Below the pieces are notes generated by a model. It made no database searches. It saw only the letters and a program-made list of their open reading frames with translations, and was not told the origin of the DNA. Positions 9,577 through 18,375 of a stretch of 64,000 bases of DNA are shown one piece after another; the first letter of the stretch is position 1, and each line of letters starts with the position of its first letter. A program made the position numbers and the translations under genes. The stretch comes from Gordonia sediminis (lineage in GTDB: Bacteria; Actinomycetota; Actinomycetes; Mycobacteriales; Mycobacteriaceae). The stretch is taken from NCBI GenBank assembly GCA_004193205.1, contig RZUM01000004.1, positions 310,001-374,000 on the forward strand. Direction: 5' to 3'.

Positions 9577-10674
9577 GTGACCACATCCTCCGGACATGGA
9601 CTCGACGGCCAGCGGCCGACGCAGACCTGGCAGCCCGATCATCTGTTGGACCGCTACGAGGTGTTGACCCTGCCGCTGGGTCCGGACCCCGACGGCGAGG
9701 ATCCGATCACCGCCACCCTGGTCCGCAAGGCCGGCGCGGAACCGTCGGCGAATGGCGCGGTGCTGTACCTGCACGGGTTCACCGACTACTTCTTCCACGA
9801 ACCGCTGGCCGACTTCTTCCACGACCGGGGCTACGCGTTCTATGCCCTCGACCTGCGCAAGTGCGGCCGCTCGCTCCTACCGCAGCACACCGCCCACTTC
9901 AGCACCGACCTGCGACGTTACGACGAGGAGCTGGGCCGGGCGCTCGACGTCATCGTCGACGAGACGCGCGCCGCCGGCGGGCCGGCGCGGGTGATCGTCG
10001 GCGCCCATTCCACCGGTGGGCTGATCGCCCCGCTGTGGCTCGACCGGCTGCGTGCACAGTCACCCCGGCGCCACGCGCACGTGGCCGGGCTGCTGCTCAA
10101 CAGCCCCTGGTTCGATCTCCAGGGCGGCCCCCTGCTGCGTTCGCTGCCGGTGTCGCTGTTGTTGCGCGGGGTCGCCGCCGTGCGGCCGCGGGCGGTGATC
10201 CCGCAGGAGTTGTCCGAGGAGTACGGCAGGAGCATCCACGAGAGCGGCGGCGGCGAATGGGCCTACGAGCTCTCGCTCAAACCGATGGGCGGGTTCCCGG
10301 TGCGGTTCGGCTTCCTCAACGCGGTCCGGCGGGGTCACGCCCGGCTGCACCGCGGTATCGACGTGGGCGTTCCGGCACTGGTGCTGCGTTCGGACAAGAC
10401 CTTCTACGACCGCAACCGGCTCGGTCACATCGACAACTCCGACGTCGTCCTCGACGTGCGACACATGGCCCGTTGGGTCGGCTGTCTGGGCGACCGGGTG
10501 GCGATCGTGCCGATCACCGACGCCCGCCACGACGTGTTCTTGTCGGTGCAGCGGGCGCGCAATGCGGCCTACCGTGAGGTCGACGCGTGGCTGCAGACCA
10601 CGATCGGTGCGGGCACGGGCTCGGCGTCGTCGGCGGACGCGGCGACGAACCCTGTGGCCGGGGGCCGCTCGTGA
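9577..10674 (+). CDS. alpha/beta hydrolase, Rv2854-like
   Basis: A 365-residue serine hydrolase of the lysophospholipase/monoacylglycerol lipase type. The oxyanion-loop motif LYLHGFTDYFFHEPLADFF and the nucleophile elbow GAHSTGG (Ser) are visible; a C-terminal His follows in ITDARHDVF. The GTG at 9577 (VTTSSGHG) is chosen by similarity to Rv2854, which starts MTTS; an upstream ATG at 9514 would read through the likely promoter region. It overlaps mtr by four bases (GTGA), so the two are probably cotranslated. Substrate unknown. Confidence 0.85.
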   Translation: MTTSSGHGLDGQRPTQTWQPDHLLDRYEVLTLPLGPDPDGEDPITATLVRKAGAEPSANGAVLYLHGFTDYFFHEPLADFFHDRGYAFYALDLRKCGRSLLPQHTAHFSTDLRRYDEELGRALDVIVDETRAAGGPARVIVGAHSTGGLIAPLWLDRLRAQSPRRHAHVAGLLLNSPWFDLQGGPLLRSLPVSLLLRGVAAVRPRAVIPQELSEEYGRSIHESGGGEWAYELSLKPMGGFPVRFGFLNAVRRGHARLHRGIDVGVPALVLRSDKTFYDRNRLGHIDNSDVVLDVRHMARWVGCLGDRVAIVPITDARHDVFLSVQRARNAAYREVDAWLQTTIGAGTGSASSADAATNPVAGGRS

Positions 10675-12062
10675 CCACGCAGATCGTCGATCTGGCGATC
10701 ATCGGCAGCGGCGGCGGCAACTCGATCCCCGACGAGCGGTTCGACGACACGTCGATCGCGATCTTCGAGGAGGGGGTCTACGGCGGCACCTGCCTCAACG
10801 TCGGCTGCATCCCCACCAAGATGTTCGTCTACTCCGCCGAGGTCGCCGACACGGTCCGCGAGGCGGAGTCCTACGGCGTGCACGCACGCGTCACCGCGGT
10901 GGACTGGCCGTCGATCGTCAAGCGCATCTTCGGCCGGATCGATCCGATCTCGGCCGGCGGCAAGGAATACCGCGTCGACCGCTGCCCGAACATCACCGTG
11001 TACCCCTCGCATGTCGAGTTCGACGGTCGTGACGAGGCAGGTCTTTATCGGCTGGTGACCGCGGACGCGGAGGTGCGCGCGCGCGAGGTGGTGCTGGCCG
11101 CCGGTTCGCGTGCCACGGTCCCGTCGGCGCTCGCCGACAGCGCCGTGCGATATCACACCAATGACGACGTGATGCGTCTCGAATCGCTGCCGAAGCATCT
11201 GATCATCATCGGAAGTGGTTACATCGCAGCCGAATTCGCCCACGTCTTCGGATCCCTGGGATCGCGGGTGTCGATCCTCGCGCGCGGCCCGGCCCTGCTG
11301 CGCAAGCTCGAACGCGACGTCTCGCTCCATTTCACCGACATCGCCCGCGAGAAGTGGGATGTGCACCTCAACGCCGAGGTGATCGGCGCCGAGGACCGCT
11401 CCGACGGCGGGGTGCGGGTGAGCCTCAAGGACGGCACCCACGTCGACGGTGACGTGCTGCTCGTGGCCACCGGGCGCAGGCCCAACGGCGATCGGCTCAA
11501 CCTTTCCTCGGTCGGCATCGACCTCGACGACGAGGGCCGCGTGGTCTGCGACAGGTACGGTCGTACCAGTGCCGAGCGCGTGTGGACCTTCGGTGACGTG
11601 AGTTCGCCCTATCAGCTCAAACACGTCGCGAACCACGAGGGTCGGGTGGTGCAGGCCAATCTGCTCAAGGGTTGGGACGCAGCCGATCTCGATACCTTCG
11701 ACCACCGGTTCGTGCCCGCGGCGGTCTTCACTCATCCCCAGATCGCGTGTGTGGGCCTGACCGAGGAGGAGGCGCTCGAACGCGGCCTCGACATCACGGT
11801 GAAGATCCAGGACTACGGCGATGTCGCCTACGGCTGGGCGATGGAGGACACCACCGGCTTCTGCAAGCTCATCGCCGAACGCAAGACCGGACGGTTGCTC
11901 GGCTGCCACATCCTCGGTCCGCAGGCGCCGACCGTGATCCAGCCGGTCATCCAGGCGATGTCGTTCGGACTCGACGCACGTGCGATGGCCCGCGGCCAGT
12001 ATTGGATCCATCCCGCGATGCCCGAGGTGCTCGAGAACGCCCTTCTCGGCCTGCACATCTGA
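10671..12062 (+). CDS. mtr: mycothione reductase
   Basis: A 463-residue flavoprotein disulfide reductase that reduces mycothiol disulfide with NADPH, and so keeps the actinobacterial thiol mycothiol reduced. The FAD site is DLAIIGSGGGNS, the redox-active disulfide is GGTCLNVGCIPTKMF, the NADPH site is IIIGSGYIAAEFAHVFGSLG, and the C-terminal HPAMPEVLENAL contains the catalytic His. The start is the GTG at 10671 overlapping the previous stop; the reading frame upstream of it lies inside the hydrolase gene. Presence of this gene supports assignment to a mycothiol producer. Confidence 0.95.
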   Translation: MTTQIVDLAIIGSGGGNSIPDERFDDTSIAIFEEGVYGGTCLNVGCIPTKMFVYSAEVADTVREAESYGVHARVTAVDWPSIVKRIFGRIDPISAGGKEYRVDRCPNITVYPSHVEFDGRDEAGLYRLVTADAEVRAREVVLAAGSRATVPSALADSAVRYHTNDDVMRLESLPKHLIIIGSGYIAAEFAHVFGSLGSRVSILARGPALLRKLERDVSLHFTDIAREKWDVHLNAEVIGAEDRSDGGVRVSLKDGTHVDGDVLLVATGRRPNGDRLNLSSVGIDLDDEGRVVCDRYGRTSAERVWTFGDVSSPYQLKHVANHEGRVVQANLLKGWDAADLDTFDHRFVPAAVFTHPQIACVGLTEEEALERGLDITVKIQDYGDVAYGWAMEDTTGFCKLIAERKTGRLLGCHILGPQAPTVIQPVIQAMSFGLDARAMARGQYWIHPAMPEVLENALLGLHI

Positions 12063-12091
12063 CTCTCGCGCCCAAACGCTAAGATCACGGC

Positions 12092-12688
12092 ATGGCGATC
12101 GTGAACCGTGGCTTCGTCGGTCGTCGCGACCGTGACCCCGACCGGCTACCACCGGGGCAGTACCGCACCTTCGACTTTCCGGTGCTGTCGGCCGAACCCA
12201 CCCCCAGCATCCCGCTCGACCGGTGGTCGTTGACGATCCAGTCCTCCGACCATCGTGGCCACACCTGGAACTGGGCGGAGTTCGCCGCCCTTCCGCACGA
12301 GGACGTGGTGTCCGACATCCACTGCGTGACGCGTTGGTCGAAGTTCGAGACGCGTTGGCGCGGAGTGTCGTTCGACACGATCGTCGACGCACTCCCCTGG
12401 CCGGTCGAGGGCTGGGTGATGGCGCACTGCCACGGCGGCTACACCACCAACATCGCCCTTGCCGATCTCGTGGACGGACGCGGATGGATCGCCGACACCT
12501 ACGACGGCGAGCCGTTGCCGCCCGAACACGGCGGTCCCGCACGGTTGCTCGTCCCGCATCTCTACTTCTGGAAGAGCGCGAAATGGGTTCGGCGGCTGCG
12601 TGTCATGCCCACCGACGCACCCGGATTCTGGGAGAGCCGCGGCTATCACATGCACGGGGATCCGTGGACGGAGCAACGGTACTCGTGA
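12092..12688 (+). CDS. sulfite-oxidase-like molybdopterin enzyme, small
   Basis: A 198-residue protein consisting of a single oxidoreductase molybdopterin-binding domain. Cys78 in DIHCVTRWSKFETRW is the expected Mo-ligand cysteine, and the segment AHCHGGYTTNIAL matches the family. No signal peptide, heme or dimerisation domain is present, so it is a cytoplasmic short form and not YedY/MsrP (which is exported). Its stop overlaps the next GTG start (GTGA), so it is cotranslated with a flavin reductase that probably supplies or removes electrons. The substrate cannot be read from the sequence. Confidence 0.85.
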   Translation: MAIVNRGFVGRRDRDPDRLPPGQYRTFDFPVLSAEPTPSIPLDRWSLTIQSSDHRGHTWNWAEFAALPHEDVVSDIHCVTRWSKFETRWRGVSFDTIVDALPWPVEGWVMAHCHGGYTTNIALADLVDGRGWIADTYDGEPLPPEHGGPARLLVPHLYFWKSAKWVRRLRVMPTDAPGFWESRGYHMHGDPWTEQRYS

Positions 12689-13398
12689 CCGAGTGGCAGG
12701 TGACCACCGTCGTCTCCGAGACCCGGCACGGCCCGACCGCCCGCTCACTGCGACTGGCGCTCGCCGAGCCGATACACGCGGTGCCCGGGCAGCACATCGA
12801 CATCCGGCTCACCGCCGAGGACGGGTACTCCACCGCACGCACGTACTCGCTGTCGGATGTGCGGGAGACACGAACGGTGGAGGTGACGGTGGAACGCACC
12901 GAGGATGGCGAGGTCTCCCCCTACCTCGTCGACGTCGTCGAGGTCGGTGAACCGCTGGAGGTCACCCGACCGCACGGCGGTTGGTTCACCTGGGAGGGCC
13001 GCGACCGCCAACCGGTGCAACTCATTGCCGGCGGATCGGGTCTGGCACCGTTGATGTCGATGCTCCGTTCCCGCGAGATTCTGGCTCCCGCAACGGTGTT
13101 CAATCTCGTTTACTCGCTGCGAACGCCGGATCGCACGCTGTTCGCCGACGATCTGCACCAACTCATCGCCCACCGGCGGCTGCCGGTACACCGCGCCTAC
13201 ACACGCCGTGCCCCGGCCGGCGACGACCGACCGGCCGGACGCCTGAGCGCCGAGGAACTCCGCCGGGTGACCATCGCTCCCGATCACGCTCCGACGGTGT
13301 ACATCTGCGGCCCGAATGGGTTCGTCGAGCACTGCGCGACGATCATGGTCGACGCGGGACACCCGCCGGAATCGGTACGCACCGAACGATTCGGGTGA
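12685..13398 (+). CDS. ferredoxin-NADP reductase-type flavoprotein
   Basis: A 237-residue FNR-superfamily protein with an FAD-binding beta barrel (RTYSLSD, residues about 53-59) and an NAD(P)-binding domain (IAGGSGLAPLMSMLRS; YICGPNGFVE). There is no 2Fe-2S domain. The GTG start overlaps the stop of the molybdopterin enzyme, which points to a two-protein redox pair. It ends 16 bases before the convergent end of the injection-system operon, so it marks the left border of the accessory region. Confidence 0.87.
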   Translation: MTEWQVTTVVSETRHGPTARSLRLALAEPIHAVPGQHIDIRLTAEDGYSTARTYSLSDVRETRTVEVTVERTEDGEVSPYLVDVVEVGEPLEVTRPHGGWFTWEGRDRQPVQLIAGGSGLAPLMSMLRSREILAPATVFNLVYSLRTPDRTLFADDLHQLIAHRRLPVHRAYTRRAPAGDDRPAGRLSAEELRRVTIAPDHAPTVYICGPNGFVEHCATIMVDAGHPPESVRTERFG

Positions 13399-13413
13399 CC
13401 GGGCTCCCGGCCC

Positions 13414-13953
13414 TCACCGCTCCACGACGTCCACCCGATGCGGCAGATGGGCCGGCTTCACCCGGGCGACGACGGCGTCGAGGCGCTGCAGGTCGATCGC
13501 ATCCGGGTCGTCGACGCGCAGGACGACGGTGATCCCGGCATCGGCGACGGCGTCCGGTGGACCGGTCGGCTCCGAGGAGACGCTCACCCCGCCGGATTCG
13601 GTGATCTCCGGAGTCACCCCGAATGCCGCGGTGATCGCATCGCGGACCCCGGTCACCGTGCCGCGCCAGCGCAGCAGGTCGGCGCCGGCGGCGATCAGCT
13701 CCCGCTTCTTATCCGGGCTCTCGTGGCCGTCGAGCACCAGGCCGATCCACGCCGCCAGCCAGTTCAGCGAATCCTCGGGTGCGGTCGCGGGGTCGAGATG
13801 GGCGGGAAACGAGTCGAGTACGACGAAGACCGGTACGAGCATCCGGTCGAACACCGCACACAGCCCCTGGGCGTGGTTGTCGTCGAGGTAGATCGACGGC
13901 AACGTGGCCCCGATCGGAAAGGGGGTCTCGATCGTGTCCGGGTCGGCGGACAC
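13414..13953 (-). CDS. CIS baseplate: phage tail protein gpI-like (TIGR02242 type)
   Basis: A 179-residue protein of the phage tail domain family found next to baseplate J genes in eCIS clusters. The N-terminal part PSIYLDDNHAQGLCAVFDRML and the central NWLAAWIGLVLDG...KKRELIAAGADLLRWRGT motif are typical; this family resembles phage P2 gpI, which helps attach baseplate parts and fibres. The start is GTG (13951-13953), directly after the stop of the upstream gene. It is the last gene of the sheath-to-baseplate operon. No separate fibre gene follows, which is unusual. Confidence 0.85.
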   Translation of the reverse strand: MSADPDTIETPFPIGATLPSIYLDDNHAQGLCAVFDRMLVPVFVVLDSFPAHLDPATAPEDSLNWLAAWIGLVLDGHESPDKKRELIAAGADLLRWRGTVTGVRDAITAAFGVTPEITESGGVSVSSEPTGPPDAVADAGITVVLRVDDPDAIDLQRLDAVVARVKPAHLPHRVDVVER

Positions 13954-15894
13954 CTAGATCACCCGGACCTGATGCTGATGCGACAGGAACAGCCCGGTGG
14001 GCGGCAACGTCAGCCGATCGGTGGACTCCTGGCCACGACGGCCGGTCGCCGGATTCACCGGGTAGAGGTCCACCATCACCTCCTGCCCGAGGTCCACCCC
14101 GGGCACATCGGCGATCGCCGCGGTGATGTCGGGGGCGCCGAGCGCACGCCCCACCGGCCAGCCGACGCCCGAACGCCCACCACGGACCGGGTGCAGCAGG
14201 CGGTACAGGCGGCGCAATACATCGCGCTTCACCGTCTGCCGGTCGAAGCCGAGCGATGCCGAGACGCTGACCACGATGGTCACACCGATATAGCTCGGCG
14301 GTTCGATCAGCAGCCGGGTCCCGATCAGTCGCCGCCGGTCGAGGTAGGCGGCGATGGTGTCGAGGACCTCGGTCGACGGAGTCAGGTCGTGCAGGCGGAT
14401 CTCGCCCTCGGCGTCCTCGGCGACATGCGGGACGACGAGCAGCCGCACGACGCCGGGCGCGTCGTCGCCGGCGGGTAGGCAGTGCACGCGGGCGATCTCC
14501 GGGGCAGCCTGCCGGGTCAGCTCCTCGAAGTCCTCGGCGGTCACCGCTCGTCCCCGCGAACGCAGCACGACCGGACCCCGGAGTTTGAGTTCCTCGATCG
14601 TCTCGGCCTGCGCACCGCCCACCGCCGCGACCCGGTTCTCCACCCGGGACACGAACGGCACGCTGGTCTTGAGGACCCGCAGCTGACCGACGCCGACGTT
14701 GCCCGCGGCACCGCCGCCGATCCGGTATTCGTCGACGCCGATGACGGCACCCTTGCGCGGGATGGCACCGAAACATCGCAGCGAACCGTCGGATTCGCGT
14801 ACCGCGGGCCCGAAGGTGATCTCGCCGGAGACCGTGTCGAGGTGGAACACCTTCTCGTCCGGCCCGCACTCGGCGAAGTCGTCGACCGCGGTCCACACCG
14901 AGGACTCGGCACCGTCGCTCACCGAGACCCGCAGCCCCTCGGTGGGTACGACGGGCCGCTGGTGCAGCGAGAATCGTTGTGCCACCGAACCGTCGGAGAT
15001 CCCGAGGACCTCCCCGACGACGCCCTGGGAATGACGTGCGCCGACCGTGCCGCCGACGGTCTGGGCGGTCACCGCGTCGATGTGCGGGGAGCGCTTGTAG
15101 GTCGGTTGCCCGGGGATCGCGTCGACGACACGGCAGCGCAGCCAGGCACCGCGTTTCCCGGAGACGGTGGAACGGATGTGATCGTCGGGCATGTGCACGA
15201 TCACGTCCCCGGGTTGGTTGAATCCGCCGGTCTCGTCGAGCCCGACATCGCAGGCCACCCAGCCGCGCTCGGTCGAGGCCTCCCACTGCAGCGGCGGCCG
15301 GCGCGGATCGACGCCGGCACCGGCCACCGGACACGTGATCCGCAACATCACCGCGCACGACGGGACGGGATTCGACAGTTCGATGAGCAGCGCGTCGTCG
15401 GGCTGCGGGGTCGCGGCGAAGCAGTCGAAACCGGTGTTGCCCAGTGAGAGGGTGCGATCGCGTGGATCGGTGCCCGCGGGCGCGGCGTACACCCGTTCCC
15501 GGCTGCACGGGATGATCGACAGCCCGCGTTCGGTGGAGAACACGATGGGTTCGGCGATGTCGGTACGGACGGTGCTGATCTCGGTGTCGGCACGCACCTC
15601 CACCGTCTGCGGTTGCGGCGCCGAGAGCCAGAAGGTGACGCGGGTGCGCGCCGTCGACGCCGGACGCAGTTCGAGTCCGAGGAGGTCGAGGAACTTGAGG
15701 TAGTTGCGTTCGGGGACCCGGTTGAGCCGGTAGATCAGCTGGTCGACCATCGTCGCGACCGCTTCGATCAAGGTGATCCCCGGGTCGGAGATGTTGTGGT
15801 CGCTCCATTCGGGAAACCGTTCGCGCACAAGGCGTCGCGCATCGTCGACCAGGCTCTGGAAGTGCCGGTCGTCGAGATCCGGTGCGGGCAGCAT
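13954..15894 (-). CDS. CIS baseplate wedge protein, gpJ/gp6-like (Afp11 type)
   Basis: A 646-residue putative baseplate assembly protein (TIGR02243-like, Afp11/Pvc11 group). The N-terminus LDDRHFQSLVDDARRLVRERFPEWSDHNISDPGITLIE is the family hallmark, and the C-terminal half carries the baseplate J core. In CIS particles, copies of this protein form the ring around the spike and trigger sheath contraction. It lies between the gp25-like gene (7 bases upstream) and the gpI-like gene (no gap), the usual order. Length is normal for the family. Confidence 0.9.
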   Translation of the reverse strand: MLPAPDLDDRHFQSLVDDARRLVRERFPEWSDHNISDPGITLIEAVATMVDQLIYRLNRVPERNYLKFLDLLGLELRPASTARTRVTFWLSAPQPQTVEVRADTEISTVRTDIAEPIVFSTERGLSIIPCSRERVYAAPAGTDPRDRTLSLGNTGFDCFAATPQPDDALLIELSNPVPSCAVMLRITCPVAGAGVDPRRPPLQWEASTERGWVACDVGLDETGGFNQPGDVIVHMPDDHIRSTVSGKRGAWLRCRVVDAIPGQPTYKRSPHIDAVTAQTVGGTVGARHSQGVVGEVLGISDGSVAQRFSLHQRPVVPTEGLRVSVSDGAESSVWTAVDDFAECGPDEKVFHLDTVSGEITFGPAVRESDGSLRCFGAIPRKGAVIGVDEYRIGGGAAGNVGVGQLRVLKTSVPFVSRVENRVAAVGGAQAETIEELKLRGPVVLRSRGRAVTAEDFEELTRQAAPEIARVHCLPAGDDAPGVVRLLVVPHVAEDAEGEIRLHDLTPSTEVLDTIAAYLDRRRLIGTRLLIEPPSYIGVTIVVSVSASLGFDRQTVKRDVLRRLYRLLHPVRGGRSGVGWPVGRALGAPDITAAIADVPGVDLGQEVMVDLYPVNPATGRRGQESTDRLTLPPTGLFLSHQHQVRVI

Positions 15895-15901
15895 CGTCGT
15901 C

Positions 15902-16363
15902 TCACCCCTTTGCGGTCGGTGTCGTCGCCCCGGAGGCGGATTCGTCGGGTTCGTCGGGGATCACGTAGAACGGGAAGACGAGGTTGCGGATGTCGTTGCG
16001 GCCATGGATGCGATAGCGGACGTCGATGTAGAACGTCCCGGTGTCGGCGGCGGCGAAGTCGACGTCGATCTCGTCGACGTCGATCCGCGGTTCCCAGTCC
16101 TCGAGCGCGGTACGCACGTCGCGGGCGATCGCCGCGGCGGTGGCCGCGGTCGCCGGGGAGAACACGTGATCGTTGATGCGGCAACCGAACTCGGGACGCA
16201 TCGGCCGCTCCCCCGGTGAGGTACGCAGGATGATCTCGATGGCCTGCTCGACGTCGACGCCGCCTCCGGCGAGTGCGAACGCACCGGTCGGATCAGTGCG
16301 CAGCGGGAATGCCCAGCCGCGGCCGACGAAGTCGACGGCATGTGAAGAACCCATGGGTGTCAC
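15902..16363 (-). CDS. CIS baseplate wedge, gp25/GPW family (Afp9 type)
   Basis: A 153-residue GPW/gp25-family protein. The segments WAFPLRTDPTGAFALAGGG, IEIILRTSPGERPMRPEFGCRIND and DVRTALEDWEPRI are diagnostic; the EPR-type motif (WEPRI) is where T4 gp25-like proteins contact the first sheath ring. It starts either at the ATG 16363 or three codons later. It sits between the PAAR tip and baseplate J genes, the conserved eCIS order. Confidence 0.9.
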   Translation of the reverse strand: MTPMGSSHAVDFVGRGWAFPLRTDPTGAFALAGGGVDVEQAIEIILRTSPGERPMRPEFGCRINDHVFSPATAATAAAIARDVRTALEDWEPRIDVDEIDVDFAAADTGTFYIDVRYRIHGRNDIRNLVFPFYVIPDEPDESASGATTPTAKG

Positions 16364-16370
16364 GATCCTC

Positions 16371-16649
16371 TCAACCGATCAACACGGTGGCGGCGCCCGT
16401 CGTGATCGGTGCGCCGCAACCGGATACGTCACCGACGCGTGCCGCCGGCCGACCGCCGATCAGCACCGTCGGGCACCCCGGCGGCATAATGGTCGTCGGT
16501 GGATGCACCGCGGGCGGCGGGAACGAACAGATGTGCGGCGTACCGACCGTGGCCGCGGGCCGACCCTCGATCAGCACCGTCGGACAGCCGGGCGGTCCGA
16601 TGACGCCGGGATGTGCGGTCACGTCCGAGACGCGCGCGGCGGGTGGCAT
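16371..16649 (-). CDS. PAAR-repeat spike tip
   Basis: A 92-residue protein made almost entirely of PAAR-type strands. Two copies of PPGCPTVLIxGRPAA occur about 40 residues apart, each with the Pro-Ala-Ala signature. PAAR proteins form a sharp zinc-binding cone at the end of the VgrG/gp5 spike and pierce the target membrane. There is no C-terminal toxin extension. The gene lies 9 bases before the spike gene's stop in the genome, i.e. directly downstream of it in the operon. Confidence 0.9.
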   Translation of the reverse strand: MPPAARVSDVTAHPGVIGPPGCPTVLIEGRPAATVGTPHICSFPPPAVHPPTTIMPPGCPTVLIGGRPAARVGDVSGCGAPITTGAATVLIG

Positions 16650-16658
16650 GTCGACTCC

Positions 16659-18371
16659 TCAGTTGAGTTTGATGGGGGTGCCCTGCACCGTCAGCGGACC
16701 GGATGCGGTGAGCTGGGCGGCGCTCGCCGAGTCGACGGTGACGCGGGTCCCGCGCAGCCCGAGGGTGCCGCCACCGGCGTCGAGGGTGATGCCCTGGTCG
16801 GCCTTGATCGAAATCGTCCCGGCGCTCCGGACGGTGATCGCCTTGCCGACCGCGTCGAGTTCGATGTGCAGCATGTCGTCGCCGGTCGCGAGAACGACCC
16901 CCTCGGTGCGACCGTCCTGGTCGTTGAGGTCGAGTCGATGTCCGCGGCGTGAGATGATCGATCGGCGGTTGACCGCACCCGATCCGGTGTCGACGAGCGC
17001 GACCCCGCGCGCATCCGGGGTGTCGACGCCGTTGAACAGTCCACCGAGAACATACGGGTGGTCGCCGTCGCCGCGTTCGAAGGCGACAAGCACCTCGTCG
17101 CCGACCTCGGGCAGGATCAGCGCGCCGCGATCCTTGCCGGCGCCGGCCATCACGGTGCGGGCCCACCCGCTGACGTAGTCGGCGGACAGTTGCGGGAACG
17201 ACAGTTTCACGCGTCCCTGTCCGAGGGGATCGTTGATGTCGGTGACCTGGGCCAGGGCGACTCCGGAGCCGGCGCCGCCCGAATGCGCACCGGCCGAGGC
17301 GAGGCCGAGGAGGCTGCGGTCGTGGGCCGCCGACACGGCGATGGCGGTGGTGTATCCGCCGGTCGGTTCGTAGCGGTGCCGGGCCGAGGTGAGGACGAAC
17401 TTCCCGTCGAACGGGGCGCCGAGGTCGGTGATCGCGATCGCCACACCCGCCCGCAACATCGGATTACCCGCGCACACCGCGTCGACCTCGGCGAATCCCG
17501 ACGCGATCGCCTGCGCCCGGGCCCGGGCGGCCGCGTCGGCCTCGGCCTGGGAGCGCACCCCGCGGTCGGAGACGACGTGGGTGGGGTTGCCGAACGCACC
17601 GGCCAGGCCGGCCGGGTCGACGTCGGTCAACCGCGCACTCGGTGCGTCGGGTTCGGCGGTGCCGACGATCGGCTGTTTGGTCGCCACATCCCACCCGCGG
17701 ACCTCGACGCGCCCGACCTGTTCGGCTGCGGTGATCGAGGAGCGCAACCGGATGATGTCGGTGCCGAATCGCAGCACCAGCGGATTCTCCGGGTCGGCTC
17801 CGGGCGCGTTGTCGGCCTCGGTCGGCGGCCCGAAATCCAATGCGCCATCCCGGACCCCGACGCGGTAGCCGATGTCGCGTGCGAGCGCCGAGAGAAACTC
17901 CCAGTCGGACTGGTCGCGCTGGGAGATGTGTTCGTAGACCGTCGACGAGGCCTTGATCTGTCCGGGACGCAGACCTGCGCGGCGGGCGCACTGGGTCGCC
18001 GCGTCCGACGCCGTGACCTGGGTGTAGGCGGCCGTGTGCCGGCCCCGGAAGAGCCGGTGGGACTGGTCGTAGCCACGAACGGTGGTGAAGGTGCCTGCCT
18101 TCTCGAACTCCGCCTCGATCGCGGTGATCTCGCCGACGAGCAGATTCCGCGGAGCCGGTTGGCTGTCGGTGGTGATGGAGATCGTGATCGGGGCTCCGAT
18201 CCGGATCGAGGCATCGGTGAGGACCGCGCGGGCGTTGTCCCGGAAGCGCAGCGAGAAAGCATCCGGGAGTCCGGTGTTCGTGTCGACGAAGGACGACACC
18301 AACTGCAGCATCACGGTTTCCGGCAGCGGATTGCCCGCGACCGCGATGGTGAGTCCCGAGGTGGTGGCCAT
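16659..18371 (-). CDS. CIS spike protein, VgrG/gp27-gp5 like (Afp8 type)
   Basis: A 570-residue spike with an N-terminal gp27-like hub (about 1-350; EISQRDQSDWEFLSALARDIGYR-type core), a gp5 OB-fold region (GALILPEVGDEVLVAFERGDGDHPYVLGGLFNG) and a C-terminal beta-helix tail (ISIKADQGITLDAGGGTL). These form the trimeric needle of the injection device. The ATG at 18371 is preferred over one at 18413: it leaves a 4-base gap to the LysM gene and has GGAG upstream. No lysozyme or effector domain is fused. Confidence 0.92.
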   Translation of the reverse strand: MATTSGLTIAVAGNPLPETVMLQLVSSFVDTNTGLPDAFSLRFRDNARAVLTDASIRIGAPITISITTDSQPAPRNLLVGEITAIEAEFEKAGTFTTVRGYDQSHRLFRGRHTAAYTQVTASDAATQCARRAGLRPGQIKASSTVYEHISQRDQSDWEFLSALARDIGYRVGVRDGALDFGPPTEADNAPGADPENPLVLRFGTDIIRLRSSITAAEQVGRVEVRGWDVATKQPIVGTAEPDAPSARLTDVDPAGLAGAFGNPTHVVSDRGVRSQAEADAAARARAQAIASGFAEVDAVCAGNPMLRAGVAIAITDLGAPFDGKFVLTSARHRYEPTGGYTTAIAVSAAHDRSLLGLASAGAHSGGAGSGVALAQVTDINDPLGQGRVKLSFPQLSADYVSGWARTVMAGAGKDRGALILPEVGDEVLVAFERGDGDHPYVLGGLFNGVDTPDARGVALVDTGSGAVNRRSIISRRGHRLDLNDQDGRTEGVVLATGDDMLHIELDAVGKAITVRSAGTISIKADQGITLDAGGGTLGLRGTRVTVDSASAAQLTASGPLTVQGTPIKLN

Positions 18372-18375
18372 CGTG

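Noticed and set aside
8240-9580. 446-codon plus-strand frame opposite mqo
   Set aside because: Shadow of mqo, whose product matches its family along the whole length.
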